From Bacteroidales bacterium (GTDB lineage: Bacteria; Bacteroidota; Bacteroidia; Bacteroidales; F082): DNA of 64,000 bases. The DNA lies in NCBI GenBank assembly GCA_017530365.1, contig JAFXMK010000007.1, forward strand, positions 101,006 through 165,005. The letters run 5' to 3'. Shown here piece by piece: positions 27,809-36,462 of the stretch. The position numbers were made by a program, and so were the translations under genes. The notes below the pieces were generated by a model, which had not been told where the DNA came from, did not search any database, and was given only the letters and a program-made list of their open reading frames with translations. Every line of letters begins with the position of its first letter. Positions within the stretch are counted from its first letter, which is position 1.

Positions 27809-27894
27809 AATAAATATTTATTTAATGATGCCGTGACATCATCAAATCGTTTGCCAATAAGATGATTTTGACAAAATGGCAGTAAAGAATAACT

Positions 27895-30800
27895 TTACTT
27901 TTTCTTTGCACCCTTGTTCGAGGTGAAGATGAGTGTCTTGGTTTCTTGGCTGTTGGAGTAGTACATGAAGCCTTGGCCAGGTTCCATCGTCTCCAGCTCG
28001 CCATACCATCCAAAGCCTTCGTAGTAGTCTGTGGAGGCCTCGCTGTTCTTCAGGATGTCGCCATCTTTAGCTTGGAAACCGGCCAGAGCGTCCGCGACGC
28101 TCATCGCTTCGGCGCACGGGTATCCGATCCAGTTCCAGCCATGATGGATGGTAATGCTGACTTCAGCGGGATTGGCGGGCACGCCTTCCAGCTCCACCGT
28201 GCAAGCGGCGTTGGTTTGGATCATGTACATCAGACCGTTCATCAACCCCTCGTCGTCAAGGTCTCCATACCATCCATAGTCATCGTAATAGTCCGTGGAG
28301 ACAGCATTGCTCTTGATCACGATACCGTTTTCGCCAAGGCCGTTTTCAAGCATCTGGAGCAACTCCGTGGGCTCGCCGGATATGTACGTACTGAACCAGT
28401 TCCAGCCCGCAGACAATGGTATAGTTTGAATCTCGCTGCCGCCACAATCCACCGTAAAGGTGAAAGGATCGCTCATCATATCGGAACCAGCAAAGATTTC
28501 GTTTCCATTGCTGTAAGTCACCGTGTAGGAGCACTCTCCATCCCAACTACCGCTGACCCACTCGAAGCGCAGTTCCCGGCCGTCGCAAACAAAGAATTCA
28601 AAGGTATCGGTGGTAGTAGTATTGCTAAGGCCATGGTCTGTTGCAGACATGGTGGTCAAGCAGGTGCTGGTTGTCACATCAATTACGTTGATGGCAGCAT
28701 CGTTCCAGCCGTCTCCGTAGGCGTCGCTGAGTGTGAAGATGAGTTTACATTGGTCTTCTTGAGCGCAATAAGCTGGCACGACGCTGAAGTTGTCAAGAAG
28801 AAGATAATACTGGTCGTTGGAGGTAAGCTTGACAGCGACATACTTGGTGCCTTCGGGGAAGAAATCTTCATAAAGCATCCAAGTGTATTGGTCATGGGCG
28901 GTCACCTCCTCGCTCCAGATGAAGGCATTAGGCGATTTTGTAGTTGTGGAGTAACCCACTTGGAAAGTCTCGGTCCAGCCGTCCGAATCATTCCGGTAGT
29001 AGAATGAAACGTTCATTCCAGTGGTTCCTTCAAATTTGGGAGATATGAGGTATTGTGGTGGATTGGTGCTCCAGTGAAACCTAAAGCCATATCCGCCTTC
29101 GTAAGCGGCATTGTTGTTGATGGCTGAAGAGTTATGGCAATTCAGCTTAGTCCAGCAGTCGAACTCCTCGGGATCTTCGAAGCCATAAGTGTAAGGCAAG
29201 GTTTTGGTCTCACAAGCGGGAATGAAGCCGAAAGTGGTCTTGGGGATGAAGTCGCGCTGGGTGGGGTGCACATTATCCAGGCTAGCCATATTGTATCCCG
29301 AAATGGAAGCTCCATTCACCGTTTGTCCTTGGAATGAAATGTTAATATAAGAGTTTCTTTGAGTGTTCTCAATGCCAATCAGGAGGTCGCCGCCTTGGTA
29401 GGTGTAAGGCGTGCTGAAGTTGATGGTCATTTTTCCGCCATTATCTGCGCTCACGATGTCAAAATAGCCACTATAGACGATGGTGGCGGACGACTTGGGC
29501 TCGAAGGCACTAATTGAGGTGTAATTCACCTCCTTCAGATAGACATCGGCAGGGCTTTCCGTGGTGTAAGGAACATTGAAACTGGTGGTATAGAACGTCA
29601 TGCTGGTGATAGGTGCGCCTATCATTTCCACCAAGTCGTTGGCGGGAATGACGAATTGGCTCTTGGTGAATTGGTCAAAATAGAAGATGTAGGCGGGGAC
29701 TGTGTTGGTGGTGCTCGTCCCTTCATATACGGTCAGCGTTTCGACGTCTTCCTGTCCCACAATCACCGTCGCTGTGTTCGATTGGTCTGACTCACCGGCA
29801 TAATAATTGGTTTTCAAATAGTAGGTGTAAGTGCCTGGCGACAAATTGCTGTCGGTATAAGTCGTGTTGCTCACGTTGTTGGCAATGCTGGAACCATTTC
29901 TATAAAGCGTATAAGTATAGGTGCCGTCGGTAACAAAAGCGCGGATGAGGAAAGCAACTCCTGAATAAGTATTTGGGATGTATGAATAAATATTTGATGA
30001 ATAATAGTTGCCATCGCTACCACTATAATTAGCGTAGGATGCGGGATAGTCTCTGCCTTCTGGATCATAGATGAACACCCAATAATCCTTGGAAGCATCA
30101 ATGACGATTGGAGTGGTCAGGTCCACATCATGCCACCCTGTTCCCGGCACTGAAACAGTTTGCTCGCAAAGTTTTGTTTGTGGCCCTACGCCGCTGGAAT
30201 AAGTGTTGGTCCCATTAAGAATATGGATCTGATAGGATCCACCTTCATTGGTATAGAACGACACTTTATAAATGGTCTTGTTATTATAAGAACTGAGGCT
30301 TGATGCAAGATAACGATGGCCCCAATATATGTTATTGCCGTTATTATATCCTAAACTACTACCTGAAAGAACACCATTCCCGATGGTCACAGTGGCCGTA
30401 GGCGAGGAAGGATAGCACCAATCGGGGGCAGACCAAGTGAGTGTCACATTATTGTCGGTCAGGGAGGCCTCCAAATTGTCAACCACAGGGTTGACGTAGG
30501 GAATCGTAACTGTCACTATGTTGGACGAGGTTGACAATTCTTGTGCCGAATTCACACTGCGCACATAAAACGACATGGTGCCATGACAATGGGAAACCGT
30601 ATAGGAAGTAGAAGTGGTAGTGGCAATCCTATATCCATCACGGTAAATGTAATAATCGGTAGCCCCTGAGACAGAGGTCCAACTTAAGTTGACGGCGGTA
30701 CCACTAATGCTATGGTTAAGACTGGGCGGAGTAGATGTATTTGACGAGGGGTGAATGCCCATAACGGCACCTTGCGAATCATTATATACTCCGAAGGAAC

Positions 30801-31884
30801 CGGAGCCGATGCCACCAGGCCCAGGATTGAGGTTGTTGACAGTATAATACTCGTCACAATACCCGCTCCATCCCCAATTGAAATGGAAATAATTGGAAGA
30901 ATTGTATCCATCACACACGAAAGAGTGACCACCACCCGAGCCAGAACCATGATACTGAATAGGACGTGATTGATCCAAATCGGCTTTCAGCATGGCGATC
31001 CAATCACTGTCACTATAGCGGGAACGAGAATAGTGATGGACATCTTTAGAATAACCAAAATAGGATTTCAAGGCATCGGCAACAGCTCCAGTGCTGGCGC
31101 CACTACTTTCAGTGCCATAATCCATATCGACAGAAACGCCACAATGGTACATCAAAGTGGCAACGGCATTTCTTTGTGCGCTGGAGTAGCCACTGCTGTA
31201 GGAGTTAAGCATATTCGACCAATTGTAGGTGGTATTCTGGAAGTTGGCCGACTGTTCACCAAAGTTGGCATGGGTGTAAGTGTGTGTTCCTATACCGCGT
31301 GTAGGGTAATTCCAGTATTTCATCACCTGCGCCATAGCTGTGGCAACACAACCTGTCACGGCTCTCACGTTGCCCGATGCGGGACAAAGATAATTGTAAG
31401 GATCATCTTGGTCCCAGGTGGTTTGCAGCAAAGGACTTACGACGACTGCCATGGCGCTTCTGTTCAAATGACCTTCGGCCAAATCACGCCATTGTTGCGT
31501 CACTTCCGATGTTGCACTCATACGTTTGTCAACGACATGCTGGATAGCGTCGCTGTATTCTTGAATCCATGCCCTCTTGTTGTCGGGCATGTTCTCCACA
31601 TCGAAGTGGCCGTTCAAAGAATAGCCAAGAATGGGTTGCACACGGTCGTCGGCAGCCAGCAAGACGAAGCTTTTCTCGGTTGTGAACACATAAACGTTTG
31701 TAAACCCAGCTTCAGCTGAGATATCTATCAGATCTGCAGAGCGGTTGATGTTTAGGAAGTTCGCTGCCACTTGGCGTGCTCTTTCGCTGTCAACGGGATT
31801 GGCATTTGCGCTGGCGAAGCATGCCAACCAAATCCCCAACAAGACAACAATGGTCTTGGTTTTTTTCAAATAATTGTTTTTCAT
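27895..31884 (-). CDS. Very large C10 cysteine protease with duplicated C-terminal GWNW modules
   Basis: 1329 residues. The signal peptide ends near ANAN (29). An I69 propeptide follows (SFVLLAADDRVQPILGYS), then the C10 peptidase with Cys179 (VTGCVATAM), His320 (GGGHSF) and FHFNWGW. After it come FnIII domains, the beta module shared with the other two C10 proteins (YWGHRYLA, DYWVFIYDP), and a cleaved-adhesin-like jelly roll (YGFEDPEEFDCW near 910). The end is not a T9SS sorting domain: it is two copies of a module of about 80 residues opening with GWNWFS or GWNWIG and containing GWYGDL or GWYGEL. Either this is another sorting or binding domain, or the protein is released by another path. 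It has its own full promoter. Confidence 0.9.
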   Translation of the reverse strand: MKNNYLKKTKTIVVLLGIWLACFASANANPVDSERARQVAANFLNINRSADLIDISAEAGFTNVYVFTTEKSFVLLAADDRVQPILGYSLNGHFDVENMPDNKRAWIQEYSDAIQHVVDKRMSATSEVTQQWRDLAEGHLNRSAMAVVVSPLLQTTWDQDDPYNYLCPASGNVRAVTGCVATAMAQVMKYWNYPTRGIGTHTYTHANFGEQSANFQNTTYNWSNMLNSYSSGYSSAQRNAVATLMYHCGVSVDMDYGTESSGASTGAVADALKSYFGYSKDVHHYSRSRYSDSDWIAMLKADLDQSRPIQYHGSGSGGGHSFVCDGYNSSNYFHFNWGWSGYCDEYYTVNNLNPGPGGIGSGSFGVYNDSQGAVMGIHPSSNTSTPPSLNHSISGTAVNLSWTSVSGATDYYIYRDGYRIATTTSTSYTVSHCHGTMSFYVRSVNSAQELSTSSNIVTVTIPYVNPVVDNLEASLTDNNVTLTWSAPDWCYPSSPTATVTIGNGVLSGSSLGYNNGNNIYWGHRYLASSLSSYNNKTIYKVSFYTNEGGSYQIHILNGTNTYSSGVGPQTKLCEQTVSVPGTGWHDVDLTTPIVIDASKDYWVFIYDPEGRDYPASYANYSGSDGNYYSSNIYSYIPNTYSGVAFLIRAFVTDGTYTYTLYRNGSSIANNVSNTTYTDSNLSPGTYTYYLKTNYYAGESDQSNTATVIVGQEDVETLTVYEGTSTTNTVPAYIFYFDQFTKSQFVIPANDLVEMIGAPITSMTFYTTSFNVPYTTESPADVYLKEVNYTSISAFEPKSSATIVYSGYFDIVSADNGGKMTINFSTPYTYQGGDLLIGIENTQRNSYINISFQGQTVNGASISGYNMASLDNVHPTQRDFIPKTTFGFIPACETKTLPYTYGFEDPEEFDCWTKLNCHNSSAINNNAAYEGGYGFRFHWSTNPPQYLISPKFEGTTGMNVSFYYRNDSDGWTETFQVGYSTTTKSPNAFIWSEEVTAHDQYTWMLYEDFFPEGTKYVAVKLTSNDQYYLLLDNFSVVPAYCAQEDQCKLIFTLSDAYGDGWNDAAINVIDVTTSTCLTTMSATDHGLSNTTTTDTFEFFVCDGRELRFEWVSGSWDGECSYTVTYSNGNEIFAGSDMMSDPFTFTVDCGGSEIQTIPLSAGWNWFSTYISGEPTELLQMLENGLGENGIVIKSNAVSTDYYDDYGWYGDLDDEGLMNGLMYMIQTNAACTVELEGVPANPAEVSITIHHGWNWIGYPCAEAMSVADALAGFQAKDGDILKNSEASTDYYEGFGWYGELETMEPGQGFMYYSNSQETKTLIFTSNKGAKKK

Positions 31885-31926
31885 GTTATTATGCTTTGGT
31901 TATTATTTAGACACCTAAATCATCAT

Positions 31927-31941
31927 CACTGATAATCAGTG
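31927..31941. promoter_or_regulatory. 15-bp perfect palindrome at the C10 promoter (candidate operator)
   Basis: CACTGAT-A-ATCAGTG lies directly downstream of the -7 box of the large C10 gene, covering the expected transcription start. Position and symmetry suit a repressor site; the binding protein is unknown. Confidence 0.45.
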
Positions 31942-31942
31942 A

Positions 31943-31973
31943 CAAAGATAGCAAAAACAACATGATTTACAAA
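31943..31973 (-). promoter_or_regulatory. Full Bacteroides-type promoter of the large C10 gene
   Basis: On the minus strand: TTTG (31973-31970), 19 bp, TATCTTTG (31950-31943). Both boxes are exact. The leader is about 55 bases. Confidence 0.65.
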
Positions 31974-32005
31974 TTTTATATTAAAAAAATTAAGGTTTAG
32001 AAACA

Positions 32006-33307
32006 TTAAATCCTCTCAATCTTTGCTCCAAGGCTGTTCAGTCGCAGGTCGATGTATTGGTAGCCGCGGTCGATCTGGTCGATGTTGTCGATGATGCTGA
32101 CGCCCTTGGCTGACATGGCAGCGATGAGTAGGGCTACGCCGGCACGGATGTCGGGGGAACTCATGCGGATGCCGCGCAAGGCGTGGTGATGGTCGAGGCC
32201 GATGACGTTGGCGCGATGGGGATCGCAAAGGATGATCTGGGCACCCATGTCGATGAGCTTATCGACGAAGAACAGACGGCTCTCGAACATCTTCTGGTGG
32301 ATGAGCACGGTGCCTTTGGCTTGGGTGGCGACCACCAGAATGATACTGATCAAGTCGGGGGTGAAGCCAGGCCATGGGGCGTCGGCGATGGTGAGGATGG
32401 AGCCATCCATGAAGGTCTCGACCTCGTAATGGTCCTGAGCCGGGATATAGATGTCGTCGCCTTTGTATTCCATTTGAACGCCGATGCGGCGGAACATCTC
32501 GGGGATGATGCCGAGCTGCTCGATGCCTGCATTCTTGATGGTGAGCTCGGATCCCGTCATGGCGGCCATGCCGATGAAGGAACCGACTTCGATCATGTCG
32601 GCCAACAGTCTATGTCTGGTGCCTTTCAGCTTCCTGACACCGGTTATCTTTAATAAGTTGGATCCGATGCCTTCGATCTTGGCGCCCATGCTGACGAGCA
32701 TCTTGCAAAGCTGCACCAGATAGGGCTCGCAGGCGGCGTTGAAGATGGTGGTCTCTCCTTCGGCCATCACGGCAGCCATCACGATGTTGGCAGTACCGGT
32801 CACAGAGGCCTCATCGAGGAGCATGTAGCAGCCGTGAAGGCCGTTGGGAGCGGTGGCTTTCTGAACCGTGCCGTCGTTGTTGAAGATGGCGCCGAGTTTC
32901 TGGAGACCGATGACGTGTGTGTCGAGGCGGCGTCGGCCGATCTTGTCGCCGCCGGGCTTAGGCATATAGGCCGTGCCGAAGCGGGCGAGCAGGGGACCGA
33001 TCATCATCACGCTGCCACGCAGACGCGAGGCTTTTTGAATGAAATCAGCAGTCTGGAAATAATCGAAGTCGATCTCGTTTGCCTGTAGTGACACCACATC
33101 GGGGGTGTTGCGAACCACTTTCACGCCCATGCCTTTCAGCAGGTCGATGAGGTTGTTGATGTCGAGGATGTTCGGTAGGTTCTCTATGATGACCTCCTCG
33201 TCGGTGAGCAGGCTGGCGCAGATAATCTGCATGGCTTCGTTCTTGGCGCCTTGAGGCACAATCTCGCCTTTGAGCTTGTGACCTCCTTCAATCCGGAATG
33301 ATCCCAT
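32006..33307 (-). CDS. murA: UDP-N-acetylglucosamine 1-carboxyvinyltransferase
   Basis: 433 residues. It adds enolpyruvate from PEP to UDP-GlcNAc, the first committed step of peptidoglycan synthesis. EPSP-synthase fold marks include the N-terminal GGHKLKGEI and the KNEAM near 22. In the active-site loop the segment is KPGGDKIGRRRLDTH, with Asp121 where most MurA have the catalytic Cys115 (GGCxIG). That change is known in mycobacterial and chlamydial MurA, keeps activity and gives fosfomycin insensitivity. It starts 3 bp after the DUF4290 gene and is last in the uvrD-DUF4290-murA run. Confidence 0.95.
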   Translation of the reverse strand: MGSFRIEGGHKLKGEIVPQGAKNEAMQIICASLLTDEEVIIENLPNILDINNLIDLLKGMGVKVVRNTPDVVSLQANEIDFDYFQTADFIQKASRLRGSVMMIGPLLARFGTAYMPKPGGDKIGRRRLDTHVIGLQKLGAIFNNDGTVQKATAPNGLHGCYMLLDEASVTGTANIVMAAVMAEGETTIFNAACEPYLVQLCKMLVSMGAKIEGIGSNLLKITGVRKLKGTRHRLLADMIEVGSFIGMAAMTGSELTIKNAGIEQLGIIPEMFRRIGVQMEYKGDDIYIPAQDHYEVETFMDGSILTIADAPWPGFTPDLISIILVVATQAKGTVLIHQKMFESRLFFVDKLIDMGAQIILCDPHRANVIGLDHHHALRGIRMSSPDIRAGVALLIAAMSAKGVSIIDNIDQIDRGYQYIDLRLNSLGAKIERI

Positions 33308-33310
33308 GGC

Positions 33311-34000
33311 TTATTGCTGTTGTTGTTTGCGTTTCTTGTATGCGGGGTTGTTGGGGTTGTTCATGTCGGCCTTGAGGTTCGACTGTTTCTTTTTCTTCTT
33401 CTTGCCGTTTTGCTTTTGTGACAAGACGGGTTTGGTAAGGATCTCGTTGGTGCCGTTAAGTTTGGTCTCTTCATCCAGCACGAGGCGGCCTTTCGACATG
33501 GCTTTCAGGTCGGCAATGATCTGCTGGTCGTTAACCACGTTGCCGCTCCATTCCAGGTAGTTGCGTTTCATCTGGTTGGCGATGGAGTGGGCCAATGCCT
33601 GACGCATCTCATCGTCTTCCGTCTCGGAGGCGATCTCGATCATCTTGGCCATGTAATAGCCGTAGTGGCCATATTGGATGTTGTGGTTTTGGTAATCCAC
33701 ATGATGTGGCTTCGTTGACTCCGTCAGAGGTTGCGGAGGTGGGAAGGGACTATCGACATCCAGTTGGTAGTCGGAGATGATGTAGAGATGATCCCAGAGC
33801 TTGTGGATGTAATCGTCCGTCTGCTTCACTTGGGGGTTCATCTGTGCCATCACGGAGATGATGAAGTTGGCGGCTTCAGTGCGTTTCTCGCGGTCTTCGA
33901 TCTCCATGAGGTGGCGGATCATCTCCTGCATGTTGCGACCGTATTCGGAGATGATGATCCGGCCGCGTTCAGTATTGTATAATAAGCCTTGTTTGTCCAT
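33311..34000 (-). CDS. DUF4290 family protein
   Basis: 229 residues, helical, no signal peptide. It matches the Bacteroidota-specific DUF4290 family (LLYNTERGRIIISEYGRNMQEM at the start, SPFPPPQPLT near 105). The C-terminal 40 residues are basic and Q/N-rich (QNGKKKKKKQSNLKADMN, KKRKQQQQ), suggesting RNA or membrane contact, but no role is known. Its place between uvrD and murA, 3 bp from murA, suggests joint expression with cell-wall synthesis. Confidence 0.85.
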   Translation of the reverse strand: MDKQGLLYNTERGRIIISEYGRNMQEMIRHLMEIEDREKRTEAANFIISVMAQMNPQVKQTDDYIHKLWDHLYIISDYQLDVDSPFPPPQPLTESTKPHHVDYQNHNIQYGHYGYYMAKMIEIASETEDDEMRQALAHSIANQMKRNYLEWSGNVVNDQQIIADLKAMSKGRLVLDEETKLNGTNEILTKPVLSQKQNGKKKKKKQSNLKADMNNPNNPAYKKRKQQQQ

Positions 34001-34004
34001 GGGG

Positions 34005-34034
34005 GAAGTAAGAATTTAGAAGTAAGAATTAAAT
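34005..34034. repeat. Short tandem repeat (AGAAGTAAGAATT type) between uvrD and the DUF4290 gene
   Basis: Two copies of AAGTAAGAATT separated by TAG. The reverse complement of the same phrase recurs at 39203-39235, so it is a dispersed family. It overlaps the last codons of uvrD. Confidence 0.6.
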
Positions 34035-36383
34035 TATTTTTAGTTTTGCAAATTTAAGCATTAATTGTTTTGTTCCAGCAGTGTCGAAGCGAACGGTGGC
34101 TTTTTTATTGGCGCCGGCGCCATCGACGGAGATGACGGTGCCTTCGCCGAACTTCTGGTGGAGCACACGGAATCCCTCTTGCAGCAAGTCGGGATTGGAT
34201 GCCTCAAATGGCTCGCCTGAAATGCTTGCCGCAGGTTGATAAGAAGGAGTGTCGGAAACCTTTTTGAAGCCATGCTTTTCGGGATCGGAGATGGTCTTTC
34301 CGGTCTGGGAATTACTGCCATAGCCACTTCCGCTTGATCCGAAACCGGGTCTGCGTCCCCAGCCACGACGTTCTTCGTCGAAAGATGAAGTGCCATGGAA
34401 GGAGGCTTTTCTTGGCTTGTCGATGAGCTTTTCGTCAATCTCCTCGATAAACCTTGAAGGTTCGCTGAGGGTGAGGTTGCCGTAACGATAGCGGGTCTCG
34501 GCGCAGCTCAGGGTAAGCTTGGTCATGGCACGGGTGACGGCCACGTAGAACAGGCGGCGTTCCTCTTCCAGCTCTTCTCTCGTGCTGAGTGACAGGATGC
34601 CAGGGAAGAGGTTCTCTTCCAGTCCAACTACATAGACGTAGGGGAACTCCAATCCCTTGGCGGAGTGGATGGTCATCAGGCTCACGCAGTCCTCGGTGTT
34701 GTCGTCCTTCTTCATCTCGTTGTCTGTGAGTAGGGCGACGTCTTCCATGAATCGCACCAGATCCACTTGTGCAGCCTCACCGGTGGTCTCATCGACTTGC
34801 TGGTCGCTGAACTCCATGATGGCGTTGAGCAACTCTTCGATGTTCTCCACGCGGCTGATGCTCTCCGGAGTGTCTTCTTCCTTCAACAGCTTGATGATGC
34901 CGATGCTGTTGGTGATGTGCTTGGCCAACTCGAAGGCGTTCATCTTGCCTTGCAGGCTCTGGAAGCTCTTGATGAGCACCACGAAGTCGCGCACCCGATT
35001 GACGGTTCCCATGTTGAAGTCCTGGGGAAACTGGTCGTTGGAGATGCACTGCCAGATGGAGGTCTTGCGCTCGTTGGCAAATACCATCATGCGTTCGATG
35101 CTCTTCTCGCCAATGCCTCGGGCGGGGTAGTTGATGATTCTCAACAATGACTGTTCATCCTCAGGGTTGATCACCACGCGGAAATAAGCCAGCAGGTCCT
35201 TGATCTCCTTGCGGTCGTAGAACGAGAGGCCTCCGTAGATCTTGTAAGGGATGTTCTGCTTGCGCAGGGCGGCTTCCATGGAACGGCTCTGGGCGTTGGT
35301 TCGATAGAGGATGGCGAAGTCCTTGTTGTTGAGTTGCCGCGACATCTTGTAATGGAAGATGGAGTTGGCCACCATGACGCCTTCCTCGGAGTCGGTGGCA
35401 GCGTGGAGCAGGGTAATCAGCTCGCCTTGCTCGTTGTCGCTCCAGACCCGTTTCTTGATTTGGTCTTTGTTGTGTGCTATGATATTGTTCGATGCCTCGA
35501 CGATGGTCTTGGTGGAGCGGTAGTTTTGTTCCAGTCGGATGAGCTTGTAGTCGGGGTAGTCGTTCTTGAAATTCAGGATGTTTTGGATGTTGGCTCCGCG
35601 GAAGCCATAGATCGACTGTGCGTCGTCACCGACTACGCAGAGGTTCTCGAAGAGGGCAGCCAGCCTTCTGACGATCAGGTATTGCGCGAAGTTGGTGTCC
35701 TGGTACTCGTCCACCAAGATGTACTTGAAGTGGTTCTGGTACTTATAAAGGATCTGAGGATTGTCGCGGAGCAGCACGTTGGTGTAGTATAGGATGTCGT
35801 CGAAGTCCATGGCATTGGCGCGATGGAGTCGGTCGTTATACACCTGGAAGATCTGTCCGATCAACGGCTTCTTGGCTTTATTGTCGGTCTCTTGGATATC
35901 GGGGTCTTTGGCGTAGTCCTCGGGTGAGTAAAGGCTCGACTTGGCGGCTGAGATACGTGCCAGCACGGACTTGGCTGGATAGACCTTGGGGTCGAGCTGC
36001 ATATCTTTGATGATCTGGTTGATGAGCGATTTGGAGTCGTCGGTGTCGTAGATCGTGAAGGTGGAGGTGAAGCCGATGTATTGGGCCTCGATGCGGAGGA
36101 TGCGGGCGAAGATGGAGTGAAAGGTGCCCATCCAAACGTTGCGCGCATCGTCGGCATTGACGAGCTTGACGATACGGTCCTTCATCTCGCGGGCAGCCTT
36201 GTTGGTGAAGGTCAGCGCCATGATTGAGAAGGGGTCGATACCTTCGGAGATCATGTACGCGATGCGGTAGGTGAGGGCGCGGGTCTTGCCCGAGCCGGCA
36301 CCGGCGATGACCATCAGCGGGCCGTTTACCGTAGTGACAGCTTCGCGTTGGGGTTCGTTGAGTTGGTCAAGTATGTTGGACAT
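34029..36383 (-). CDS. uvrD: ATP-dependent DNA helicase, UvrD/PcrA family
   Basis: 784 residues from the ATG at 36383 (MSNILDQL). An upstream in-frame ATG at 36410 lies inside the likely -7 promoter box, so it cannot be in the message. SF1A motifs in order: Q-motif LNEPQREAV, Walker A AGAGSGKT, motif II DEYQDTN, motif III GDDAQSIYGFRGA, motif IV EQNYRST, motif V TIHSAKGLEF, motif VI VAVTRAMTKL. It unwinds DNA 3' to 5' in excision and mismatch repair and clears replication blocks. The C-terminal 70 residues form a Tudor-like tail (LHQKFGEGTVISVDG) that binds RNA polymerase in PcrA/UvrD. The symbol uvrD is used for the family; pcrA would be equally fitting. Confidence 0.94.
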   Translation of the reverse strand: MSNILDQLNEPQREAVTTVNGPLMVIAGAGSGKTRALTYRIAYMISEGIDPFSIMALTFTNKAAREMKDRIVKLVNADDARNVWMGTFHSIFARILRIEAQYIGFTSTFTIYDTDDSKSLINQIIKDMQLDPKVYPAKSVLARISAAKSSLYSPEDYAKDPDIQETDNKAKKPLIGQIFQVYNDRLHRANAMDFDDILYYTNVLLRDNPQILYKYQNHFKYILVDEYQDTNFAQYLIVRRLAALFENLCVVGDDAQSIYGFRGANIQNILNFKNDYPDYKLIRLEQNYRSTKTIVEASNNIIAHNKDQIKKRVWSDNEQGELITLLHAATDSEEGVMVANSIFHYKMSRQLNNKDFAILYRTNAQSRSMEAALRKQNIPYKIYGGLSFYDRKEIKDLLAYFRVVINPEDEQSLLRIINYPARGIGEKSIERMMVFANERKTSIWQCISNDQFPQDFNMGTVNRVRDFVVLIKSFQSLQGKMNAFELAKHITNSIGIIKLLKEEDTPESISRVENIEELLNAIMEFSDQQVDETTGEAAQVDLVRFMEDVALLTDNEMKKDDNTEDCVSLMTIHSAKGLEFPYVYVVGLEENLFPGILSLSTREELEEERRLFYVAVTRAMTKLTLSCAETRYRYGNLTLSEPSRFIEEIDEKLIDKPRKASFHGTSSFDEERRGWGRRPGFGSSGSGYGSNSQTGKTISDPEKHGFKKVSDTPSYQPAASISGEPFEASNPDLLQEGFRVLHQKFGEGTVISVDGAGANKKATVRFDTAGTKQLMLKFAKLKII

Positions 36384-36403
36384 GTAGAATGTGGTCAAAT
36401 TAA

Positions 36404-36435
36404 CTTGCAAAGATACGCAGATTTTGTTAGTTTTG
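36404..36435 (+). promoter_or_regulatory. Bacteroides-type promoter of the GLUG-repeat gene
   Basis: CTTG (36404-36407), 20 bp, TAGTTTTG (36428-36435), ending 27 bp before the ATG at 36463. The -33 half overlaps the divergent uvrD -7 box. Confidence 0.5.
36408..36415 (-). promoter_or_regulatory. Bacteroides-type -7 box of uvrD
   Basis: TATCTTTG on the minus strand. It overlaps the upstream in-frame ATG (36410), so it decides in favour of the start at 36383, leaving a leader of roughly 18 bases. Confidence 0.55.
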
Positions 36436-36462
36436 CGTCATGTTTTTTAAAAGAAACCTGTC

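Noticed and set aside
27809-27894. CIRCE element or heat-shock promoter before grpE
   Set aside because: No TTAGCACTC/GAGTGCTAA pair and no convincing TAnnTTTG box were found in the gap.
27946-31719. Antisense frames of 353 and 249 codons
   Set aside because: Both lie within the coding region of the large C10 protease, whose catalytic motifs and repeats fix the frame.
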